A DNA stretch of 64,000 nt. Origin: Gracilaria domingensis (taxonomy: Eukaryota; Rhodophyta; Florideophyceae; Gracilariales; Gracilariaceae). Position numbers and translations under genes: made by a program. This document shows positions 35,418 through 44,869 of the stretch, piece after piece. The stretch lies in contig VCMS01000008.1 in assembly GCA_022539475.1 (NCBI GenBank), positions 248,001-312,000 of the forward strand, in the 5' to 3' direction. The notes beneath the pieces are model-generated. The model was not told the origin of the DNA. It was given only the letters and a program-made list of their open reading frames with translations, and did not search any database. Each line of letters begins with the position of its first letter. The first letter of the stretch is position 1.

Positions 35418-36230
35418 TTATGATTCATGGTGGTTTTTATCGTGCTGCTTTTCCTCGTAGCCGTACAACAGAGCCACCAACATAATTGTCGAATGTACAT
35501 CCTCCACGCTTTCGAACAGGTTGTGTACTCCACCCGGGATACAATCTTCTTTGACGTGAACGCCGTACACGCCTACCTCATGCAAAGGCCCGTCGCTCAA
35601 AGCACTTCCGAACGTCACGACGTCATCCGTATCAATAAATCTCGGTTCATTATCCACAAGATTTTCTCCTCCGCTTCCTTTTGTGTATCGCTTGTCCACA
35701 ATTTCGCAAACTTTTATCGCCGGGATAGATAACAAACGCATCCATCTTCTGCAACAGGTCCCCAATAGCAGAATCCACTTCTTCTTTCCACTGCCACAGT
35801 TTGTTGTACACGAAATTGGGAAGGCCACTATCACTTCTGGTCTCCACGAACCCCTTGTCATCATCGTTCACAATACCATGCCTCCTATTCAAATCCCTTG
35901 CCAGGAACAGTAGTCCGTCAACAGTGTGGTCAAGGGTGTGATCATTGAATGCACCCTTAATTTCCCTCTCATCAGAGAAACGCAGGAAAGCTCCATGATT
36001 CGCCGAGACACCAAACTTATAGTCTCCGAGTCCTTCCATTTTCCCCTCCACGTCGCCCACATCAGCCCCTGTGACAAGTCCGAAACCAACACGTTCGTCA
36101 ATGAACTTCATACAATTCACAACTTCTTCTGGAATTGACTCTCCTTCTCTTCTCAACGTTCCATCAACGGAACTTAATATACCGTAACCATTGGCATATA
36201 TGAACTTAGACAAGGTATTGGTGTGAAATT
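35418..36230 (-). pseudogene. HAD phosphatase paralogue without nucleophile, frameshifted
   Basis: A diverged tail-to-tail duplicate of the 34.5-kb HAD gene. From about 36230 it reads NTLSKFIYANGYGILSSVDG, so the first Asp of the DxD motif is Ser (SSVDGTL). Motif II (FGLVTGADVGD) lacks the Arg. The segment DSGLPNFVYNKLWQWKEEV parallels DSGLPNFTYNGLSKWKTEV of the + gene. Near 35725 there is one extra base compared with the matching block of copy B (63.4 kb), where the frame is open; after it the end continues in another frame (VVTFGSALSDGPLHEVG). Loss of the nucleophile would abolish classical HAD catalysis even without the frameshift. Confidence 0.8.
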
Positions 36231-36595
36231 TCCGCCAAGTCTCTCTGTTCCTCTGCCATTTTTCCTGATATAGTCACCATACTGCCACAAGTACCGCATA
36301 GACAGGAACTGTATAGACTTCTCAGTTTCACACTTCTCTTAAAAGCAACCTTAAGTGCAGTTTCAGAAATGTTAGGACGCTACATGTTCAATTGCGAATT
36401 GACTGGTGCCACCAATGATGTTAACGATACCGAGCATTTGGCATGTTGCAATTAGACGCAACTGGACCAAAGACGTTTGACATTTGTTCAATTACCAGCG
36501 TGCCGCACCTTTTCTATGTTCATATGTATAGCCTTGTAATAGTATACTACTCTTAATACTCGCAAGACACACATAATTTACTAATCATCTCATTC

Positions 36596-37847
36596 TCATC
36601 CACTTCGAGGCGCTCGCAGCCTCATTATTGGCAAATCGTCATCACTACTACTCTCGAGCACTTCGGTTCTACCGGCGTCCGCTTCCACACCAATCTCCAC
36701 GACCACTTGGTCTTCGTCCATGTCAACCGCCCCACCCTCCTTATCGGACAACAGTTCATCCTCCGCCTCCTCCTCCTCGTCACCATTGACAAACGTGGGT
36801 CGGAAATCCCGCACCCGATGAACAGCATCAGGTAGTGCGTAGCCCTCTGGTACCATGTACATGTGGTATCTAACCAGCAAATCCATAGACTCGGGCCTAT
36901 CCACCTTGTCCTTCCCACTTGCTCCAGCATGGGTCACATCATCACGGCCCACGAATACAGAGTACGGTGGGATGATTATCTTCTTCGCTGGACACACCTC
37001 CGACATCACTCGCAACTGTTGGTTGTTCATCCCCACCAGTTGATGGCTTCCAGCGCTCACCCAGAGAGGAAAGCCCTCTTTCCCAGAGGCCATTACAAAG
37101 TATCCGGGGTTACCAGTATTCATTGTTTCTTCGTAACCAGACCACTGAAGTCGGTGTGCAGCGTCTGGCGCTTGCACTTTCTCGTCGTCCCCAGAAATCG
37201 ACCACCAGTTTTCGGAGTGTACATCTTCACAGCTTCCCTTTCATTGTCCCATAGTCCCAAAGCCGCAGCAATTGTACCCATTCGAACATCAAGTAAAGCA
37301 CGCGACCTTACAACCCACCTGAGCTCCTCATTATCCTCCGGCTTCTCCACCGTACCCCAACGTGTCGACATCACTCTCCCCTCAAATGGTCCATCGCTAC
37401 CGTCCTTCCATCCTTCATCATCGTTGATTATTTGAACAAACGACTTCTGTTCCTCCCCTTTCCGTATATTCGGCATCGCTCTATACTCATTCTCGAAGAA
37501 GTCCAGCAACTTCCCCGACACATCTCCGAACTCCCGAACTTCTTCCAACTCCTCCCATTTAGGGACACCATTATCCGTCGCAAAGCCATCAAGCACGCAA
37601 TATCCATTCTGCTTAGCTCAGCTTGCATTCGGGCGAAGAACATTTGCCGAAATTCGTCATGCTCCTTCGCAGCAATCCACAGCACCTCTTCATCATCCAT
37701 ACCTGTCGGTCGAGTACGAGGATACTGCATACCAAATGTCTCCGCCCGTAGGCGATGTTCAGCCCTTGCAGCGTGCCAGAAGACAAGATGGTGTACATCT
37801 CTGAGATTCGAGACACTTAGCAGCTCCGACCTATGTCCCTTCGGCAA
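36596..37847 (-). pseudogene. Fe(II)/2-oxoglutarate dioxygenase-like protein
   Basis: Three overlapping - strand open stretches (37847-37428, 37596-37120, 37177-36596) carry parts of a double-stranded beta-helix dioxygenase. There is a lead-in helix with MLDGFATDNGVPKWEE, the metal-binding H-x-D in CKRQTLHTDFSG, a core PGYFVMASGKEGFPLWVSAG ending in GSH, and the distal His and Arg in DDVTHAGASG and VRYHMYM. The C-terminus is acidic and Ser-rich. Members oxidise proteins, small molecules or, in the TET/JBP branch, DNA bases; I cannot place this one. It belongs to the left arm of the divergent cluster. It is broken, with a few breaks. Phytanoyl-CoA-dioxygenase-like or cupin proteins are alternatives. 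Confidence 0.5.
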
Positions 37848-37953
37848 GTGAATTACTCTGAGCCAGGGGTCCTTGTGCTCAATTACGTTCTTCCCTTGCC
37901 ATTCCTGCGGTCTCAGCCTGGCATACCCGCACCATGATGGGTTCGGTGGGCCA

Positions 37954-39327
37954 TCATATGGGTCTCTCGAACAAGTCCGTGCTCCTCAGATTCCGGAAGA
38001 GCTGTAGGTAACTCGTCATCAAATGACCCCCCACCTGTCTCTTGCTGATCGTCTGGCGCAGCATCTTTCTCGAGGTGACAACCCGTGGAACTGTCACAGA
38101 AAGAAGCTCATCGTCATCCACAAATGCAGAACTGCTTGCGTTCTCTGCATTCGCTCCCTCTCCCAATGCCACGAACTGAACCTTCATCGACCTTCCTCTC
38201 AGCACATGTTCATTTAGTTGAGACATCAGGTCATCCGGTGTCATGCTGTTCAGAGTAGATCTCATCTGTTGTGTGAAATTCTTTCTCCGTTTCTTCCTCG
38301 GCGGAGCCCGCTCTTCTTCTTCAGAGCTATCCAGAACTTCTATGGCACCTCGATTTCGGCCGTGCTCACTTTCCCTATAACTCACCTGCGCCCGTTTCGT
38401 GCACTTCTTCGCGGCTCCCCTTCTTCACTGGCAGATGTTGCAGCAGCAGCAGCGGGAGTCCTCCTCTTCGTCACGGACTGCTTCACTGGTACGGGGGGCG
38501 GAATTACCTTGAGCATCGTCCGCAATCGATTCTGAACGGAAGTCGTGGCAGTTCTAATTGAATTCGTGCTGCTCCGAACACGCGGCAATGTGTTGAAGTT
38601 CACAACTTGTCCAAAAGGAACTGATACACAGCTGCGTTGTTGTCTGGTCTTCAACGTCATCTTCATTCGATGGAGCAGAAAGACTGACTTCGCGTTTCAG
38701 GAACACTTCCATGGACTCTTCCTCGTTCAGTTCATTCCTTACTGCTCGAGCCGCGCGGAACAGAGACACTGCTCTATCATAAAAGAAACCTCGAACCTCC
38801 TCAAAGCTTTTCCATTGCTTTGTCTTCGTCGACTTGCCCTTCAATAGAAACATCTGAAGACAATCAAGAATGAAGGAAAACTCCTCGGCATCCAAAACAT
38901 ATAGCGGAGTATGGGACAGATGTGTGAGACCTATGTCACTCACTGTCTCACATATATCCTCGAAATGGGCCAGCATTCCCTCACGAGACATGAGTTGCAG
39001 GGCAACATTGGCATATCTCAGATACTGACGCTCTTGCATAGTCCCAATCAGTTGGCTCTCCTTCAACACTTCTGTCACTTCTGCAGGATCCACGTCTGCC
39101 GGCGTCACCCCCTCAACATCTTCAATTAGAATGGCGACCACACTAAATATAGAGTGTATCTTGTCTGCAAACATCATCCTTCGCATGGTACTCATCGACT
39201 CATTGAGGTACGAAGCAACACATAACAATTCCTTCATCCCAATGGGCCTCCCATCTCTTCGTATCAGCAGATTGCAACGCCAAAACTTGGCTAATCGCTT
39301 CCACTTCGGTGCACCAGTCGCTGCCAA
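37954..39327 (-). pseudogene. helical and low-complexity part of the ParB-like gene
   Basis: The - strand frame 39327-38554 begins with WKRLAKFWRCNLLIRRDGRP and is helical and Leu/Glu-rich, apparently the region after the ParB-like core (next entry). Further on, 38666-38382 and 38385-37954 are low-complexity with a nuclear-localisation-like patch after an acidic run (SSEEEERAPPRKKRRKN) and an Ala/Arg-rich stretch. They probably belong to the same large protein or to a second one before the dioxygenase-like gene. No enzymatic motif is seen. Broken, few breaks. Confidence 0.4.
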
Positions 39328-39329
39328 AT

Positions 39330-40504
39330 ATTATATAGCTTTCAGACGATGCAAACCATCTACAATGAAGCACTTCTTCGTTAGGCGTCCTTTGTCAGTA
39401 TCCCTCTCTCCCGTAGTAGCATCTTGTAAGGCCACCACTGGAGAACCCATCGACTGCAATAACCCCCGCTCCTCCATACTCTTCACAAGGGCTTCAACGT
39501 AGCGTTTACTTACTCCACGGAGTAAATTGGGCGAGTGTCCACCAGAGTGATGTCAACAGTAACAACAACCATCCGGTACTGATTGAGGTTCACCTTTGGT
39601 ACCTTCTGACGAATTCGTCTGTACGTCTTGCTCCGAGTAGGTGTCCCTTGTGTTCCAGACCGCTCGCCAGAAACACTTGAACGTGCCATTCTTGCGGACA
39701 GAAGCACAATGTCATCGTCCTGCTGCTCCGCAGTTTCTGCTGCAGTTTGGGGTAAAGATGGACCAGCTCCTTGTGCGGATTGCGCATCCGCGTCTGGAAG
39801 GGGACCTTTCATGATCTCATCTTCCTCCTCTGCACAGCCGTCCCCTGCTGAACCGTCTGTTTCGACGCAGAAGATACCCTTGTGTCGACGGTCTGATTCA
39901 TCGCAGGAGATGCCCTTTTCGACGCAGTGGGCTTCGTCGCGGAGGTAGACTTTGTTTGACCTGTCCGCTTCGTAGCTGGGGATGCTCTCGTCTCCATAGA
40001 CCGCTTCGTAACAGACGAAGGACCTGCCCGCGGAGGTGGTACTGATGCGCTACCTCTCGGTGTTGATGAACTTCGAATTGGCTCCGTGCGGCTTGTCGGC
40101 GTCATCACCTCACTCAGAGCGTTCACCGTTCCTCGCTTGGACGCCGGAATGCTGGCAGCCACCGGTTCCATCATTTTCTCATCCCAAGGAGCGGCCGTCC
40201 GGAGATCCTGGATATATTGGGGAAGATCCAGGCCCTCCGCCCGGTAAGGGTAGAACGTCTGACCTCTTCGACTGATGAGAATATTATGAACCACCACAAG
40301 ACCTGGGTCCAATTGCTTCCCGTGCAACTCGCGGCGTAGAACACTTCTAATTCCATGCAACAACGCTTCCCCGACTATCACCTTTCCTTCATCCTCAATA
40401 TCCATCTGCAGAGAAACCCGCATTCCACCTTGCAATAATCGAGTCCTCCGTCGAGTGCGAGGAGTCACGCTTTGCGTACGCTTTCGAACACGAGTTGGCT
40501 TCAT
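39330..40504 (-). pseudogene. ParB/sulfiredoxin-fold-like protein (5' part of left arm)
   Basis: Starts at an ATG (40504, MKPTRVRKRTQSVTPRTRRR, strongly basic) about 76 nt from a TATAAA on the same strand. A Ser/Thr/Lys-rich repeat linker follows (units like SPATKR, SASKQT, PTASKR). Between about 39600 and 39340 come KVNLNQYRM, DITLVDTRPI, RYVEALVKSMEERGLLQS and KKCFIVDGLHRLKA, the order and motif of ParB N-terminal domains (interaction strand, 'alone' helix, then the D/E-G-x-H-R motif). ParB-like domains bind or cut DNA and hydrolyse CTP, and in phages they are often fused or linked to DNA methylases. The gene is broken, with a few breaks. The matching part of copy B lies at 63531-64000. Confidence 0.5.
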
Positions 40505-40580
40505 GTTGAACAGCTATTGCAGTGAAAGGTGTATATCAACAATACGCTCGCTCTGGACGATGCAAGAACGGATGCAAGCC

Positions 40581-40586
40581 TTTATA
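40581..40586 (-). promoter_or_regulatory. TATA box of left arm
   Basis: TATAAA on the - strand inside GCCATATAAAGGCTTGC, mirrored on the other side by GCCATTTAAAGGCTCGC. It lies 76 nt upstream of the ATG at 40504. Confidence 0.6.
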
Positions 40587-40587
40587 T

Positions 40588-41464
40588 GGCGACTTACGCT
40601 GGGCACCCCCGCTTTCGGCAGCTCCTCCCAGCGCACTGCCAGTCTCGTCCGTGTCCTGTCCGTGGCCGCTCGCACACTGATTGTACGCTTTAGAGTCGTG
40701 GAGTTCGCGCAATGATGACTCACGCGAGCAATGGTCGCGTTCTCGAATCATGCTCTTCAAATGCTTTGCATAGTAGTCAAGAGTACACTCATTCACTTCC
40801 ATGTACAGCCTACCCCGCAAATACACGTAGACAGCGGCGCCAACATACCGGCGGCCGGGTGTAGCGAAATCACTGCGGGGCGGCGTGTTTTGGGAGGTCC
40901 CGGGAAGGCGCCGGAATGTGGCCAGAACGTGCCCGCGGGCGGGGGGGTTCGGTCGTGTTAGGGTAGGTACCCTAACACGACCGGACCCCCCGCCCGCGGG
41001 CATGGGGGTCGGTCGTGTTACGGTAGGTACCCTAACACGACTGGACCCCCCGCCCGCGGGCACATTTTGGACGATTTTTTGAAAAATGTGCGATTTATGC
41101 CCGCGGGCGGGGGGGTCCGGTCGTGTTAGGGTACCTACCCTAACACGACCGGACCCCCACCGCCCGCGGGCACGTTCTGGTCACATTCCGGCGCCTTCCG
41201 GAGACCTCCCAAAACACTCCTCCCGGCACTTCCGGCAGTGATTTCGCTGCACACGCCGTGCACATATATCAAACTAGAGAAAACTAGCGCTTCACACCTA
41301 CTTGATCCGCCACTTTTAGCACAATACGGGACCGTTGCAATAGCTCCGAATCGCGACGTGGCCGACACGCGACGCTATCGCTCCGAGCGGACACGGACAC
41401 GGACGAGACTGGCAGTGCGCTGGGAGGAGCTGCCGAAAGCGGGGGTGCCCAGCGTAAGTCGCCA
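40588..41464. promoter_or_regulatory. divergent promoter region built as nested inverted repeats
   Basis: The space between the two divergent arms is symmetric. Outer arms of ~76 bp (40588-40662 and 41389-41464) are near-perfect inverted copies containing CTGGGAGGAGCTGCCGAAAG. Inner arms of ~75-90 bp (40866-40940 and 41161-41250) match through TTTTGGGAGGTC and GGCGCCGGAATGTG. Between them lies the triple-palindrome core. Unmatched spacers (40663-40865 and 41251-41388) separate the arms. Both arm ends run straight into TATA-like boxes, so they look like duplicated core promoters placed back to back. Confidence 0.85.
40931..41171. repeat. three GC-rich palindromes with TTAGGG/CCCTAA cores
   Basis: Units at 40931-41001, 40992-41061 and 41099-41171. 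Each begins and ends with GCCCGCGGGC, has a run of G on the left and of C on the right, and centres on GTGTTAGGGTAGGTACCCTAACAC with small variations (20-base core GTTAGGGTAGGTACCCTAAC). Each can fold on itself over about 30 bp per arm. Units 1 and 2 share one GCCCGCGGGC. Between units 2 and 3 is a small AT-rich hairpin (CACATTTT ... AAAATGTG, 41061-41090). Confidence 0.9.
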
Positions 41465-41470
41465 TTTAAA
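41465..41470 (+). promoter_or_regulatory. TATA-like box of right arm
   Basis: TTTAAA in GCCATTTAAAGGCTCGC, the mirror of the left TATAAA box, 30 nt upstream of the ATG at 41500. Confidence 0.5.
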
Positions 41471-41499
41471 GGCTCGCCTCCGTTGTTTGCGCTGAAGCG

Positions 41500-42932
41500 A
41501 TGGATTCCACCGATGTTGGAGAGGAGATACATCCTATCGACATGAGTGCTCCGCCTCCGGCGTTCCATGCATATGTCAGACTTTTCTTGGTTCTTCGCGA
41601 TGCTTTGGCAAACAGCGATGGAGGCCCTGATTGGCCACGGGACGTGGGGTTTAGAGGGTTAATAGAGTTCTGCGCCGAGAACTATAAGGATATTCCGGAG
41701 GCAAGGAAGATGTTTGAGGAGGCCACTAACTCCAAGAACCTGCAGAACTTGACACTGCAACAGCTGCGAAAGAGTGTTGTGAATAACAAACCTGTGCAAC
41801 AACGATATCTTGTAACGAAGCTTCTTGACAAGAAGGACGGGGATGAGGACTAGAGATTGCGCGATTTTTTCCTTCTCTCTATGGACATGGGTATATACCT
41901 ACCGTTGCGATGCCTGGTTGGTTATTTCATGACCAGGAGAAAGCAGGTTCTGAAGACGACAGTGTTCATCCCACCAACAGCTGTGAACCCATTTGAGGTC
42001 GTTATATACTTATCATACCTCGGCCACATAATGGGAGAGAACGACAACATCCGAATGATGAAGAAGAAACAACCGAAAAAGAAACGAAAAGTGAACCATG
42101 CACCATCTGTGTACATACCCACTTTTACGTCGTTCTCAAAGACAACTGTGATCGACTGGGATTCGCTATCAGTGAGGTCGTATGGGCATGGAGTTGTTTT
42201 GCGGCTCATCTTGGATACACGAACGTTCAGCATATGGTGAAACCATACATTTACATGAATATGCAGACGTTGAAGTATACGGCGCTAGAGACACGGGAGC
42301 CTGGTTATGCCCCGCCGAGACAGAGTACTCGATTCAACACACAGGATGTGCCACAGAGCAGTACTAGTGGATCGGTGGAGACCTTGAGTGATGAATGCGA
42401 TACAAACCTCCGAATACTGGCTAAGGAATTTTTGACTGACCTCGAAACCGTATGCACCCACGATAGCCTCTATAGCTTACGGGCTGATCAGATGAGGAAC
42501 TGGATAGAGTTTTCGGAGATACGGATGGATACCGTATCTGGTTCTGACTCCGGTGAGTTGCCTGCTCGATTTCAGGAGTTTTCGGAGTTGCTATGGAAAC
42601 CGATACAGGATATGCGTCATGCGGCAGGGTTCCATGTCGGCATTCACGCGAAACCTGATATTGAACTGACGAAAACCCCTAAAACTTCCGGTAATGCCGA
42701 ACCTTCTTCGACCAAGTCTGCTCCACCCCCACCTCGTCGAGAGTATATGAACCTCGTGAGCTCCGATAGCGACGACTTCGAGAAGCCGGTGAATCTTGCG
42801 GAGCATGAATCTCGGGTTGCCGGTTACAACATCCAAAAGGCTGGTATTGAGCCGCCCATGAAGGGGATATCCAGTCTCCTTCGAATGAATATGGACAAGG
42901 TGTCGAAGGGGATGAGAAAGGACACTTTGTAG
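41500..42932 (+). pseudogene. first gene region of right arm, unknown function
   Basis: An ATG at 41500 opens a 117-codon stretch (MDSTDVGEEIHPIDMSAPPP ...) that is acidic at the start and helical later (IEFCAENYKDIPEARKMFEE), then further open stretches at 41857-42240 and 42234-42932. The last is Ser/Pro-rich with an acidic patch (LVSSDSDDFEKPVNLAEHES). I recognise no domain. The region directly precedes the methyltransferase core and may be the N-terminal part of the same large protein, with target-recognition or partner-binding roles. It is broken, with a few breaks. Confidence 0.45.
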
Positions 42933-42946
42933 CGTACAACTGTGAC

Positions 42947-43707
42947 ATGAAGGACCTGAGGCACACACACGAAAAGTTTGTGAATCAGAGTGAGATTTTA
43001 TGGGGTGAGGCACAGCTTGTCCTAACAGACCCTCCCTTTAACACTCGAAGGAAGAGGAACAAACGGAATAGTGCTCACGATGTCTTCAGTGAGGATGACA
43101 TGATCCGTACGGCTGACTTAATAAGTTCCGCGCTTCGGTCAGGTGGGCACTTCATTATATTCTGTGCCATGGCACAGTTTCATGTTTGGCACAGGATACT
43201 TTCGGAAACGGCGAGTACGAAAGATGAAGCTGGAAGCGAAGGTAAACCAGAACTCATGCCTTCGTTTAAAGTGGATGCGAATCCACTGGTATTCATCCGG
43301 GATCGAAGTAATGTTGGAGGGAATCCACGGAAGTTTGGGATACAGCCCGTAACGGAGTACGCCGTTCATGGGGTGAAGCGTGGATTGCGACCATCGGAGG
43401 AAGCCAGTCTTACTCCATTTGAGGAGAACAATTTCATTCCTTCTACTTTCCCGGCTAACAGGAATGTAATTGACCGGGTGCCAAACCGAGAGCGGGGGAG
43501 TGGTTGACATGGAAGGTACATGAGCCAGGTAGTTCAGTACCAGGTGGGCAGTACATAAGACCGGAGCAGAAGTCGAGGGAGTTGATGAAAGAGTTGATAT
43601 GTCGCTTCACAAGACCGGGTGATCTTGTCATGGACATGTTCGCGGGAACTTTTTCTACGGGTATGGCGTGCCTATCGCTGACAAAACATAGGACGTTCTT
43701 GGCGTGA
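42947..43707 (+). pseudogene. beta-class DNA amino-methyltransferase (N6-adenine/N4-cytosine type)
   Basis: The stretch 42947-43507 carries catalytic motif IV as LVLTDPPFNTRRKR, followed by a GGHFIIFCAMAQFHVW strand-helix. The next stretch (43504-43707) carries YIRPEQKSRELMKELICRF, then motif I as PGDLVMDMFAGTFSTGMACL. Catalytic motif first and AdoMet-binding motif last is the beta-class order, and DPPF/Y marks amino-methyltransferases acting on adenine N6 or cytosine N4. These are normally prokaryotic or phage enzymes and are rare in eukaryotes. The enzyme lies between the unknown 5' region and the SET-domain region. The gene is broken. Cytosine-C5 enzymes have different motifs (PCQ, ENV) that are absent. 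Confidence 0.75.
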
Positions 43708-43871
43708 GAGAAGAATAGGCCATGTTTCAGCCATGCGAAGCACCATATAACGACTCTTATGGCCCAAGTTATTCGCGGGGGGAAGAATGACATCCTGGTT
43801 GAACAGGAGGTGGTGGATGCGGCTTCAACGACTTATGAACGGGTTCCACATCGGGACCGAGGTCGGCTTGA

Positions 43872-44587
43872 ATGGGAGGCTCCATTTGGTTACCCCTAGT
43901 ACCAAGTGATGCCTGGACATATTTCTCAGTTCCTAGGAAGATACTGGAAGGACTGGGACTTTGTCGACAAGTGTGGACAGCTACTGTAGATCTTTGGGAG
44001 GAGAAGTACCGAGGAGCTCTGAATCTAATGGATATGCATATGCTGTTGACTGTTGAAGCCAATCGCTATCGCTTACATATAGCATCTTCTAAGATTCGAC
44101 ATCCCCGTGCTGGTATGGGGGTGTTCACGGAACATAAGATATTGGGCTGGGGAAACTATCTGTCATTTTTATGGAACTTTGGTATACACGGATCTGACGA
44201 ACCGGAAGGAAAGACACTTAACGTATGGAAGTGGCTGTCTCGGAGCAACTCCAGTGCGGTACAAGTTGTTTTCATGATGGTCACTGTGACTGGTACGGAG
44301 TTTCTGCACCTGAGGAACAGACCAGGACAGGCTCAGGATAGAAAGGAGAGCGAATTCTACATTGTCCCGGCGCCTTTTTGTATCGAGGGCTACATTAACG
44401 ACGCCGGATATCATGCCGGGGATCCCGATTTATCGGAGCCCCGGTCAAACAGGACTCGAAGTGCAATTTGCAGGTGGTGGAAGCGAAGTCCGTGATACAG
44501 TTTACGTCCGACCTTTCTAACTATGCTCTACTTCGTTGTAGAGCAGTAAGAGATATTGAGAGGGGCGAAGAGTTGTATTTCAACTAG
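43872..44587 (+). pseudogene. SET-domain lysine methyltransferase-like protein
   Basis: Around 44090-44170 lies HPRAGMGVFTEHKILGWGNY, the N-terminal SET strand pair (x-G-x-G-V-F/W-A). Around 44385-44430 is GYINDAGYHAGD, in the place of the SET F-I-N-H/D motif. Near 44540-44585, in another frame, is RAVRDIERGEELYFN, the C-terminal SET signature (I-x-x-G-E-E-L-x-x-x-Y). SET enzymes methylate lysines, usually of histones, with AdoMet. A post-SET cysteine cluster is not seen. Together with the DNA methylase upstream this suggests dual DNA and chromatin marking by one element. Broken, few breaks. Confidence 0.65.
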
Positions 44588-44813
44588 GAGAGCATACGCC
44601 TGGGACTGGGCTCTGACATTGGAGCAATAGATGAGTTCAGTACCGAATAGAAAGTAAATATGCTTGTGAGTGTTGCAGCTGCCTGCAATACGCGTTGTTG
44701 TACATGTAAACTGGAGCTCTTCATCTGTAACGGCGATATTTGCGACCCATTGGGCACCTCAAATTCCTAAAAAGCAGGAACTGCGGAGTCTCCCGGAATA
44801 TCTGAACCATGCA

Positions 44814-44830
44814 CCCCCCCCCCCCCCCCC
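44814..44830 (+). repeat. C17 homopolymer
   Basis: An uninterrupted run of 17 C followed by A5, between the SET region and the next ATG (44870). It lies in a region prone to sequencing and replication slippage, so its true length is uncertain. Confidence 0.9.
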
Positions 44831-44869
44831 AAAAATTTCGTTTCATTACCCCGTTTATCTCCACAACAT

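Larger units (their letters stand above)
30212..40050. repeat. segmental duplication, copy A (long form)
   Basis: Four blocks of this stretch recur in the same order and orientation at 59595-64000: 30212-33950 (with 59595-63360), 34932-34976 (with 63361-63405), 35695-35819 (with 63406-63529) and 39582-40050 (with 63531-64000). The blocks look about 95% or more identical by eye and differ by substitutions and small indels. The left border, at CGTCTGTGTTCTGCAAAG, is sharp in both copies, and the right border of the duplication lies beyond the window in copy B. Confidence 0.92.

Noticed and set aside
36863-37435. + strand frame of 190 codons across the dioxygenase-like region
   Set aside because: The - strand carries the H-x-D and distal His/Arg motifs; the + frame is Ser/Pro-rich without motifs.
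40931-41171. Interpreting the TTAGGG/CCCTAA palindromes as a telomere fusion
   Set aside because: Only one hexamer unit per side occurs within a GC-rich palindrome, with no arrays, so a chromosome-end fusion is not supported.
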